Below, one piece after another: positions 56,712 through 64,000 of a stretch of DNA of 64,000 nt. The position numbers and the translations under genes were made by a program. The stretch comes from Enterococcus larvae (GTDB lineage Bacteria; Bacillota; Bacilli; Lactobacillales; Enterococcaceae): NCBI RefSeq assembly GCF_017830045.1, contig NZ_JAEDXU010000002.1, positions 124,001-188,000 on the forward strand, read 5' to 3'. Numbering within the stretch: the first letter of the stretch is position 1; every line of letters starts with the position of its first letter. The notes beneath the pieces were generated by a model. The model was not told the origin of the DNA and did no database searches. It saw only the letters and a program-made list of their open reading frames with translations.

Positions 56712-57421
56712 TTCTTAGGCTCCTGAAAGCGATAGCCAAAGCCTCTGACGGTCAAAAGGTAGGCTGGTCGTTTTGGATCTCTTTCTATTTTATCTCGTAG
56801 ATGGCTGACATGAACATCCACGATCCTGCTTTGTCCGGAAAAGTCATATTGCCAGATGCGCTCTAAAAGCGTGTCACGATTGATCACACGATCTTTGCGC
56901 TTCATAAAATAGACTAACAGCTCAAACTCTTTTGGTGTAAGTTCAATTTTTTCCCCACGAACAAAGACCTCATAGTTATCTTCATCTACGTGGATTTCTC
57001 CAATTATCAACGGTGCTTTTTCTTCATTCTCCAATGTGTCATTAGTTTTCTTGGAGCCTTCAGTTCTTCTGAAAATCGCCTTCATGCGAGCTAGTACTTC
57101 TCTGGGGCTGAAGGGTTTTGTCAGGTAATCATCTGCACCAATTTCCAAACCAATGATTTTGTCAACTTGGTCATCTTTAGCAGTAAGTATCAGGATAGGT
57201 GTTTCTACTTTTTCTCTGCGGAGTGCTTTTGTTATATCCAGACCGTCCATGCCCGGCAGCATAACATCCAAAATGATAAAATCAAAGGATTGATCTAGAG
57301 CAAGCTCATAGGCCTCTATCCCGTTTTCAGCGGTAGTTACTTTATAGCCGTCTTTTTCCAAATTGAATTTCAGTAAGGTCAAAATTGATGGTTCATCATC
57401 TACAACTAGTACATGTTTCAT
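56708..57421 (-). CDS. phoP: Response regulator PhoP (OmpR family)
   Basis: Protein of 237 residues. Receiver domain with VLVVDDEPSI and the phospho-acceptor Asp in IILDVMLPGMDGLDI; the OmpR winged helix ends DVHVSHLRDKIERDPKRPAYLLTVRGFGYRF. ATG at 57421 with AAAGGAG upstream; the 251-codon frame extends into the leader. Pairs with phoR in one minus-strand unit; its likely local target is pstS with its PHO-box-like repeats. Confidence 0.9.
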   Translation of the reverse strand: MKHVLVVDDEPSILTLLKFNLEKDGYKVTTAENGIEAYELALDQSFDFIILDVMLPGMDGLDITKALRREKVETPILILTAKDDQVDKIIGLEIGADDYLTKPFSPREVLARMKAIFRRTEGSKKTNDTLENEEKAPLIIGEIHVDEDNYEVFVRGEKIELTPKEFELLVYFMKRKDRVINRDTLLERIWQYDFSGQSRIVDVHVSHLRDKIERDPKRPAYLLTVRGFGYRFQEPKK

Positions 57422-57623
57422 GAATTCGCTCCTTTTTATGAGGTTGTGATAAATATCCTCCAAATTTCGAGGATCAGAATGAAAAGAGAATCGCAGATAC
57501 AGAAGTAATTAAGTTATGAGAGCTTAATCGAGCTGCTGCTGTCGCTTTTTTGTTTAGGTTTTTCCGTGAAGGAGCCTAACTCTAAGTACTGCGGCATTTT
57601 AAGTTGATACTGTCGAACGAAGT

Positions 57624-57655
57624 GGAACAAGCAGTTCTTTTGTGATTGCTTGTCC
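57624..57655. other. Hairpin in the phoP upstream region
   Basis: GGAACAAGCA pairs with TGCTTGTCC. The surrounding 520-bp gap (57422-57945) otherwise shows no ORF or repeat; it must contain the phoP promoter and, on the right, the promoter for the DUF523 gene. Confidence 0.35.
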
Positions 57656-57825
57656 TACTGGCAAGATGTCAAATCATGCTGAGCTCTTACTTCTAAATCA
57701 CCGTTTCTTCGTTTTTTAGGAATTCTCCATATGTAAGTTACAACCCCATTCTTGTTTACTGTTTCCATTTTATCACATTTTAAAATTTTCAGAACAGGAA
57801 TAACCTACAGAGAGCAATTAGAAAG

Positions 57826-57834
57826 TGGTATAAT
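57826..57834 (+). promoter_or_regulatory. Extended -10 promoter upstream of the DUF523 gene
   Basis: TGGTATAAT (TG, one base, TATAAT) lies about 110 bp before the DUF523 start; the third perfect extended -10 in this window. Confidence 0.5.
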
Positions 57835-57945
57835 GGAAAGGCTTGAAGCAGCAAGGATGAACTAAAACGTTTTCATCCAGTCGAATAATCATGAAACATG
57901 AAATAAATGAAATTTTACTGAAAGAAAGTACAGGAGGGGATTAGA

Positions 57946-58407
57946 ATGATAGGAATCAGTTCTTGTTTGGGTGGGATTTGCTGTCGGTATGACGGTCAGG
58001 CTAAAACAATTCCGCAGCTAGAGGCATTACTTGCGCAGGGAAAGGCTGTTTCTGTCTGTCCCGAGGTTTTAGGCGGACTTTCTGTACCACGTGAGCCAGC
58101 GGAGATAATCGGTGGAGACGGCAAAGATGTTTGGGCAAGTCGAGCTAAAGTGCTGACAGCTAGTGGGGAAGATGTATCTGAGGCATTCAAGCTGGGAGCT
58201 GTGTTGGCCTGTGAAAAGTTGAAGGAACAGCAGATCACAAAGCTAGTGATGAAGGAAAATAGTCCCTCTTGCGGCAGTCAAATGATTTACGACGGCAGTT
58301 TTTCAGGTGTTCGAAAATCCGGCAGTGGTGTGGCTGCTGCTTACTTTGCAGAGAACGGGATTGATGTGATTACAGAAAATGATTGGGCAGTATTATTGGA
58401 GGAATAG
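57946..58407 (+). CDS. DUF523 family protein
   Basis: Protein of 153 residues with the cysteine-rich DUF523 pattern: GISSCLGGICCRYDG at the start, SVCPEVLGGLSVPREPAEI, then KENSPSCGSQMIYDG. The conserved cysteines suggest a metal or iron-sulfur site, but the function is unknown. ATG after AGGAGGGG. The Nudix gene follows eight bases after its stop. Confidence 0.92.
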   Translation: MIGISSCLGGICCRYDGQAKTIPQLEALLAQGKAVSVCPEVLGGLSVPREPAEIIGGDGKDVWASRAKVLTASGEDVSEAFKLGAVLACEKLKEQQITKLVMKENSPSCGSQMIYDGSFSGVRKSGSGVAAAYFAENGIDVITENDWAVLLEE

Positions 58408-58414
58408 CTGGAAA

Positions 58415-59059
58415 ATGGCAGAAAATGAGCGATTGAGAATATTCAACAAGAAATATGAGCCAATCGGTACAGCTCAACGGAATGAAGTACATAGTAAGGG
58501 GTTATGGCATGAAACGTTTCATTGCTGGTTCTATTCAATAGAGCAAGAGGATGTGACTATTTATTTTCAAAAGAGGTCAATGGAGAAAAAGGATTTTCCC
58601 GGACAGCTTGATATTACAGCGGCAGGGCATTTGCTTGAAGAGGAACGAGTAATTGATGGTTTTCGTGAAGTAAAGGAAGAGCTAGGTATTGATGTGCCGA
58701 TCGATTCAGCAGAGAGCCTAGGTGTTTTTATTGTAGAAATCGATCTGGAGGACTTCTTTGACCATGAATTCACGAATGTCTTTTTAGTTCGAAAGACGCT
58801 GGAGGAAGGATCATTTCTGCTGCAAGAAGAAGAGGTAGAGGGGCTATTTCCGGTTCGCTTACAGCAGTTGAAGGAAATCTTCTACGAGCGAACGGAAACA
58901 CTTACTTTGAAAGGTGTTTGTCAGAGAAACGGCAAACAGTATTCAGACCGTCAAACCTTCAGAAAAGAGGACTTTTGCGCCAACGCTTATACCTACTATG
59001 AGCGATTGATTGATTCTTTTGAAAAAATCCTTGAAAAAGAGAGGAAGACTCTTGACTAA
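58415..59059 (+). CDS. Nudix hydrolase
   Basis: Protein of 214 residues. The Nudix box GHLLEEERVIDGFREVKEELGI fits G-x5-E-x7-R-E-x-x-E-E-x-G-I exactly. The N-terminus (LRIFNKKYEPIGTAQRNEVHSKGLWHETFHCW) resembles isopentenyl-diphosphate isomerase-like Nudix enzymes of the YfcD type. The substrate is unknown. ATG at 58415 with GGAGGAATAG upstream; the earlier ATG overlaps the DUF523 gene. Confidence 0.9.
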   Translation: MAENERLRIFNKKYEPIGTAQRNEVHSKGLWHETFHCWFYSIEQEDVTIYFQKRSMEKKDFPGQLDITAAGHLLEEERVIDGFREVKEELGIDVPIDSAESLGVFIVEIDLEDFFDHEFTNVFLVRKTLEEGSFLLQEEEVEGLFPVRLQQLKEIFYERTETLTLKGVCQRNGKQYSDRQTFRKEDFCANAYTYYERLIDSFEKILEKERKTLD

Positions 59060-59107
59060 TGCAAGTGAAATCGGTAACCTAAAAGGGATTGAGATGGAGG
59101 AGAAAAC

Positions 59108-59446
59108 ATGGAAATAGAAAAGACAAATCGAATGAACGCCTTGTTTGAATTTTACTCCACATTACTGACTGAAAAGCAGATGAACTATATGGAATTGTAT
59201 TATGCAGACGACTTTTCTCTCGGAGAAATTGCTGAGGAATATGAGGTTAGCCGTCAAGCCGTTTACGATAATATTAAACGGACAGAAAAGATCATTGAAG
59301 AATATGAAAGAAAGCTTCACTTATATTCTGATTATATTGTTAGAGGCGAGCTGCTTGATAAGCTCAAAACCTATTCTGCAGAAACATACCCGAAAGATGA
59401 AACACTTATCAGTTATATCGAACAAATTCAGGAAATAGAGGAATGA
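59108..59446 (+). CDS. ylxM: YlxM, SRP-associated DNA-binding-like protein
   Basis: Small helix-turn-helix protein of 112 residues ([39 protein letters not shown]). YlxM is encoded next to ffh in Firmicutes and acts as an accessory of the signal recognition particle in streptococci. ATG after GGAGGAG; ffh begins four bases after its stop. Confidence 0.95.
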   Translation: MEIEKTNRMNALFEFYSTLLTEKQMNYMELYYADDFSLGEIAEEYEVSRQAVYDNIKRTEKIIEEYERKLHLYSDYIVRGELLDKLKTYSAETYPKDETLISYIEQIQEIEE

Positions 59447-59450
59447 TATT

Positions 59451-60872
59451 ATGGCATTTGAGAGTTTGACAGAACGCCTCCAACAGGCGATGAGTAAATT
59501 ACGCCGAAAAGGAAAGATATCCGAGGCAGATGTAAAAGAAATGATGAGAGAGATTCGTCTGGCTTTATTGGAAGCCGATGTCAATCTCCAAGTAGTAAAA
59601 GATTTTACAAAAAGAGTAAGAGAACGAGCTGTCGGGTCAGAGGTATTGGAAAGCCTTTCACCTGCACAACAAATCGTAAAAATCGTTGACGAAGAATTGA
59701 CGCAGACTTTGGGGACGGAAACAGCTGAGCTGATCAAGTCGCCGAAGATTCCAACTGTTATCATGATGGTGGGTTTGCAAGGGGCTGGTAAAACAACCTT
59801 TGCCGGAAAACTAGCGAATCAGTTGATCAAGACTGAAAATGCCCGCCCGCTAATGATTGCAGCCGATGTCTATCGTCCAGCCGCAATCGATCAGTTGAAG
59901 GTCTTAGGGCAGCAGTTGGATGTACCTGTTTTCGATATGGGCACAGACACAAACCCTGTTGAAATCGTGAAACAAGGGATGGCGCTTGCAGAAGAGAAGA
60001 AGAATGATTATGTACTGATCGATACAGCCGGTCGCTTGCACATCGATGAAGCATTGATGGGCGAGCTGAAGCAGATCAAAGAAGTTGCACAACCAAATGA
60101 GATACTACTCGTTGTTGATGCGATGACAGGGCAGGACGCTGTGAATGTGGCAGATAGCTTCAATCAGCAGTTGGGGATCACTGGGGTTGTCATCACGAAG
60201 CTTGATGGTGATACTCGTGGTGGTGCGGCGTTGTCTATTCGTGCAGTCACAGGTGCACCGATCAAATTCATCGGTTCCGGTGAAAAACTGACAGACCTTG
60301 AAATCTTCCATCCGGATCGTATGTCCAGCCGTATCTTAGGTATGGGTGATATGCTGACGCTGATTGAAAAAGCGCAGCAGGAATATGATGAGAAAAAAGC
60401 TGAAGAGCTTGCTCAGAAGATGAAGGAAAACAGCTTTGACTTCAATGATTTCATTGAGCAGATGGATCAGGTAATGGGAATGGGCCCAATCGAGGATTTA
60501 CTTAAAATGATCCCGGGAATGAGCCAGATGCCTGGCTTGGAAAATGTCCAGATCGATCCTAAGGATGTAGCACGTAAGAAGGCGATGGTACTTTCCATGA
60601 CGCCTGCTGAGCGGGAAGACCCTGATTTGCTGAATCCAAGCCGCAGACGACGGATTGCTGCCGGATCAGGAAATAGTGTTGTTGAAGTCAACAAAATGAT
60701 CAAGCAGTTCAAGGAATCTAAAAAAATGATGCAGCAGATGTCCAATGGCAACATGAATATTCCCGGCATGGAGCAAATGATGGGTGGCGGCATCAAAGGA
60801 AAACTTGGCAAAATGGCGATGAACCGGATGGTCAAGAAAAACAAAAAGAAAAAGAAGAAAAAGAAAAAATAG
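59451..60872 (+). CDS. ffh: Signal recognition particle protein Ffh
   Basis: SRP54 GTPase of 473 residues. N domain (ERLQQAMSKLRRKGKI), G domain with GLQGAGKTTFAGKLA, DTAGRL and TKLDGD, and a methionine-rich M domain (MDQVMGMGPIEDLLKMIPGM) that binds signal peptides and 4.5S RNA. The C-terminus is an unusually long lysine run (MVKKNKKKKKKKKK). Operon with ylxM; terminator follows. Confidence 0.97.
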   Translation: MAFESLTERLQQAMSKLRRKGKISEADVKEMMREIRLALLEADVNLQVVKDFTKRVRERAVGSEVLESLSPAQQIVKIVDEELTQTLGTETAELIKSPKIPTVIMMVGLQGAGKTTFAGKLANQLIKTENARPLMIAADVYRPAAIDQLKVLGQQLDVPVFDMGTDTNPVEIVKQGMALAEEKKNDYVLIDTAGRLHIDEALMGELKQIKEVAQPNEILLVVDAMTGQDAVNVADSFNQQLGITGVVITKLDGDTRGGAALSIRAVTGAPIKFIGSGEKLTDLEIFHPDRMSSRILGMGDMLTLIEKAQQEYDEKKAEELAQKMKENSFDFNDFIEQMDQVMGMGPIEDLLKMIPGMSQMPGLENVQIDPKDVARKKAMVLSMTPAEREDPDLLNPSRRRRIAAGSGNSVVEVNKMIKQFKESKKMMQQMSNGNMNIPGMEQMMGGGIKGKLGKMAMNRMVKKNKKKKKKKKK

Positions 60873-60877
60873 ATAGC

Positions 60878-60922
60878 AGAGAGAGCAGTGCGAAGACAAG
60901 TAGTTTCGCTGCTCTCTTTTTT
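60878..60922 (+). terminator. Terminator of ylxM-ffh
   Basis: AGAGAGCAGTGCGAA pairs with TTTCGCTGCTCTCT around a short loop, followed by T. Confidence 0.85.
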
Positions 60923-60942
60923 GAAAGGAATGGGGTGAAGCT

Positions 60943-61722
60943 GTGAATTTGCAAGCGAGTCGAGTGTACATACGTTTGACAGAATTCTTGTTTAAATGCG
61001 TCAAACAAGATGTTAATTACAGTATTGCCAAGCATTTGATCGATCATATCGATGATTTTCCGGACATCTATATTGAAGAAATCGCCTATTTATCTAATAC
61101 GACGCCCGCCAGTGTTACAAAGTTCTGCAAACGAATCGGTTACAGCAGCTTCAAGGAGATGCGTACTGATATCGGCACTTATACAGAGGAGCTGTTTCTG
61201 GATAAAATCAGCAATGAAGCAGATGTTGGAGCAGCTGTTGCACAGTTTATCGATCAAGACCAATTGATTCAAAAGAAAATATTTTCCTTATTGGACCAAG
61301 AACAGTGTCAGCGAATTGCAAATCAGATCAAACCGATGCAGAAAATTGCGGTTCTGGGAAATACATATTCGTTTTCAGGCGTAAACCTATTTCGAGAGCT
61401 GTTAAGTCAGCAGGGATACACAGTTTATGAAGTGAATCGACGAGCCGCCAGTGATATTCTGACTGACTCTTTTAATGGAGTGGAAGCTGTATTTGTCATC
61501 AGCTTGACTGCTGACTGGGTTGAAAAAAATCAACAGTTCCTGCGAACATGCAACAAGCCATTGTTTATACTGACACAGTCAGAAAGCTTGGAGCCTAATG
61601 AATTTTTTGAAGAGATCATTGGTTTTCATCAATATGATTTTCTTCTTTCATCAAATTATTATTCGCAAAAAGTGATTCACTCATGGATCATCCTGTTATC
61701 TATTTATCTAAAGCTAATGTGA
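60943..61722 (+). CDS. MurR/RpiR family transcriptional regulator
   Basis: Regulator of 259 residues. The N-terminal RpiR HTH reads IEEIAYLSNTTPASVTKFCKRIGYSSFKEMR; the C-terminal SIS domain (KIAVLGNTYSFSGVNLFRELL) would bind a phosphosugar. The start is a GTG with GGGGTGAAG upstream. It precedes a PTS EIIC and a GH1 enzyme, so it is the likely regulator of that beta-glucoside unit. The SIS domain is weakly conserved at its start. Confidence 0.88.
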   Translation: MNLQASRVYIRLTEFLFKCVKQDVNYSIAKHLIDHIDDFPDIYIEEIAYLSNTTPASVTKFCKRIGYSSFKEMRTDIGTYTEELFLDKISNEADVGAAVAQFIDQDQLIQKKIFSLLDQEQCQRIANQIKPMQKIAVLGNTYSFSGVNLFRELLSQQGYTVYEVNRRAASDILTDSFNGVEAVFVISLTADWVEKNQQFLRTCNKPLFILTQSESLEPNEFFEEIIGFHQYDFLLSSNYYSQKVIHSWIILLSIYLKLM

Positions 61723-61770
61723 ATGCAGCAATGTATGATCATTTTTTTTCCATAGATAAGCCGCAGCATA

Positions 61771-61806
61771 AAAATCATTTTCCAAATTTGGAAAATGATT
61801 TTTATT
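61771..61806 (+). terminator. Perfect 32-bp palindrome after the rpiR gene; terminator
   Basis: AAAATCATTTTCCAAA and its exact complement TTTGGAAAATGATTTT are adjacent and end in TTTTATTG. Confidence 0.75.
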
Positions 61807-61816
61807 GTTTATGGGC

Positions 61817-61852
61817 ATGACAGCGCTTATATTTTAACTAAGAGATCTCTTA
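61817..61852 (+). promoter_or_regulatory. Control region of the PTS EIIC gene: cre-like site and 14-bp palindrome
   Basis: TGACAGCGCTTATA (61818-61831) resembles a cre element. TAAGAGATCTCTTA (61839-61852) is a perfect palindrome, 22 bp before the EIIC start and next to its ribosome site, a plausible RpiR-family operator. Confidence 0.4.
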
Positions 61853-61874
61853 AAAAAGAATTAGGAGGAAAAAA

Positions 61875-63146
61875 ATGAATAATATCATGAGTTTTGTCGA
61901 AAACAAGGTAATGCCTCCGATGATGAAAGTGTCTAATCAACGACATCTAAGCGCTGTACGTGACGGATTGATTGCAACAATACCGATCACAGTCATCGGA
62001 TCTATCTTCTTATTGATTCCATATATTCCCTGGCCGCAATCCTACGTTGATTTTATGGGTAGTAATCCGGACTTGGTCAATAAACTGATTTTACCATTCA
62101 ATATGAGTATGGGACTTTTATCTATTTATTCTTCTTTTGGAATTGGTTCACGGTTGGCTCAAAGCTATGATTTAGATAGTCTGGCTGGTGGTGTTTCAGC
62201 AATTTTTACATTCTTTATGACATTGTCTTTTACTGTGACTGATGAAGGCTCATTTATCAGTACAAAATATTTGGGTGGGGAAGGGATGTTCACCAGTATT
62301 TTGACGGCGATTCTGGCAGTAGAAATGATGCGTATCTGTAAGAAATACAATATTGGAATACGCTTGCCTGAACAAGTGCCAAGCAATGTGAGCAGTAGTT
62401 TTGAAGTGTTGATTCCTGTCTTTTTCTCTATGACGATCGTCTGGCTGATCACGCATGTCTTGGGTTTCAATGTAAATGAGTTGATTGCGGATATCATTAC
62501 ACCGTTATTGAGTGTTTCCTCAAACTCTATTGCAGCTCCTTTGATGTATGTTCTGCTTACCTGTCTGATGTGGCTCTTTGGTATTCATCCTCAGATTTTG
62601 GCGACAGTTATGCTGCCGATCTGGTTATTGAATTCAGAGGCAAACATGGCTGCTGCTCAAGCAGGAACAGCCATTCCGAATATCGGTGTTCAACCGTTTA
62701 TCTTTACTTTTTTATGGATTGGCGGCGGTGGAGGAACCTTAGCATTATGCGGCTTGATGTGTTTCTCAAAATCTAAGTTCTTAAAAAAATTAGGTCGCTT
62801 AAGTATTATTCCGGGATTTTTCAATATCAATGAGCCGTTGTTGTTTGGCTTGCCAATCGTATTGAATCCGGCATTGGCAATCCCGTTCGTCTTAGCACCA
62901 GTTGTTTGTACATTCATTACTTATTTTGCTTTTACTACAGGTATTGTGCCTGGTATGGGTTATCCGTTGGCAGCTGTTTGGACGGTACCTGGAGTATTTG
63001 CCGGAGTGATTGCAACAGCAAGTATTCGCGGCGGGCTACTCGTTGTGTTCAACTTCCTTGTTTATCTCGTGATCTACTATCCGTTTTTCAAGACCTATGA
63101 GCGAAAAATGGTACAGCAGGAGTTGGGAGAAGAGTTGGCAAAATAG
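61875..63146 (+). CDS. PTS EIIC component, cellobiose/beta-glucoside (lactose) family
   Basis: Membrane permease of 423 residues with about ten segments. RHLSAVRDGLIATIPITVIGSIFLLI near the N-terminus, LFGIHPQILATVMLPIWLLN and the substrate-site motif PGFFNINEPLLFGLPIVLNP are the CelB/LacE-family hallmarks. No EIIA or EIIB is adjacent, so it must share these from another operon. ATG after TTAGGAGG. A GH1 6-phospho-glycosidase follows. Confidence 0.93.
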   Translation: MNNIMSFVENKVMPPMMKVSNQRHLSAVRDGLIATIPITVIGSIFLLIPYIPWPQSYVDFMGSNPDLVNKLILPFNMSMGLLSIYSSFGIGSRLAQSYDLDSLAGGVSAIFTFFMTLSFTVTDEGSFISTKYLGGEGMFTSILTAILAVEMMRICKKYNIGIRLPEQVPSNVSSSFEVLIPVFFSMTIVWLITHVLGFNVNELIADIITPLLSVSSNSIAAPLMYVLLTCLMWLFGIHPQILATVMLPIWLLNSEANMAAAQAGTAIPNIGVQPFIFTFLWIGGGGGTLALCGLMCFSKSKFLKKLGRLSIIPGFFNINEPLLFGLPIVLNPALAIPFVLAPVVCTFITYFAFTTGIVPGMGYPLAAVWTVPGVFAGVIATASIRGGLLVVFNFLVYLVIYYPFFKTYERKMVQQELGEELAK

Positions 63147-63182
63147 TGAAATTGGCAAGAGTGACACTTCATAAAGGCATGT

Positions 63183-63257
63183 ATGATGATGGAACATATC
63201 TTGTGGAGTGTTGCTGCTGGGCTAACTGCGGTTTTCTATTGCAGGATAGTTGTTTGA
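63183..63257 (+). CDS. Possible 24-aa membrane peptide between EIIC and GH1 genes
   Basis: Three Met codons begin a short frame reading MEHILWSVAAGLTAVFYCRI then VV, with one membrane-length hydrophobic stretch. AAAGG lies six bases upstream. It competes with a cysteine-rich 79-codon frame at 63146-63385 that overlaps the GH1 start; the short membrane peptide looks more protein-like. Confidence 0.3.
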   Translation: MMMEHILWSVAAGLTAVFYCRIVV

Positions 63258-63278
63258 TTGAATCAATAATTAGGATAG

Positions 63279-64000
<722 letters not shown>

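Overview
The window is a chromosomal segment of a low-GC Gram-positive coccus, most likely an Enterococcus close to E. faecalis. The basis is protein-level recognition plus gene order: a complete pyr operon led by pyrR and pyrP, ylxM-ffh, gdhA next to pgi, fhs beside a cold-shock gene, lspA-rluD before pyrR, AGGAGG-type ribosome sites and many extended -10 promoters. The species cannot be fixed by eye. No rRNA, tRNA, CRISPR array, prophage or intact insertion sequence was seen.

Layout. 1-7.4 kb: DNA maintenance and redox (3' part of mutS2, trxA, uvrC) around a divergent MocR regulator/EamA exporter pair. 7.4-11.6 kb: two small regulator-membrane protein pairs (XRE and PadR, each with a striking operator array), a decayed DUF6440-like gene and a NatAB-type ABC exporter. 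11.6-15 kb: a LacI regulator divergent from a GH4 6-phospho-glycosidase, separated by three copies of a palindromic repeat. 15-23 kb: a MerR regulator with a DXS-like TPP enzyme, a BaiN-type flavoprotein, gdhA and pgi, with two more repeat copies. 23-26.4 kb: small genes, an acyltransferase, a Gls24-family stress protein and a cold-shock protein. 26.5-31.5 kb: fhs, a candidate structured non-coding RNA, a CBS-domain protein, lspA and rluD. 31.5-43.7 kb: pyrR-pyrP-pyrB-pyrC-carA-carB-pyrK-pyrD-pyrF-pyrE, a complete UMP pathway behind one PyrR attenuator. It is followed by an alpha-carbonic anhydrase that could supply bicarbonate to carbamoyl-phosphate synthase, and a LysR regulator.

45.8-49.9 kb is the most distinctive accessory block. 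It holds a WXG100-like protein, three further small helical proteins, a lipoprotein and a lipase with a GHSKGG nucleophile elbow. This composition matches a type VII secretion toxin cassette of the 'reverse' lipase type known from Staphylococcus aureus TslA: lipase domain first, helical targeting region last, lipoprotein as immunity factor. A frameshifted fragment of a second, related lipoprotein lies just upstream. No secretion machinery genes are in the window.

50-57.5 kb: hisC, a class I aminotransferase, an orphan pstS behind PHO-box-like repeats, an 8-bp tandem repeat, a DUF1963 protein and a convergent phoP-phoR two-component system. 57.9-64 kb: DUF523, Nudix, ylxM-ffh, then a beta-glucoside unit (RpiR regulator, PTS EIIC, truncated GH1). 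The GH1 enzyme shows Gln where the family normally has its acid/base Glu.

Themes: carbohydrate uptake under LacI/RpiR and probable CcpA control, pyrimidine synthesis, phosphate sensing, and many gene-proximal repeats and hairpins. All functional calls rest on motif recognition from translated sequence; no database search was run.
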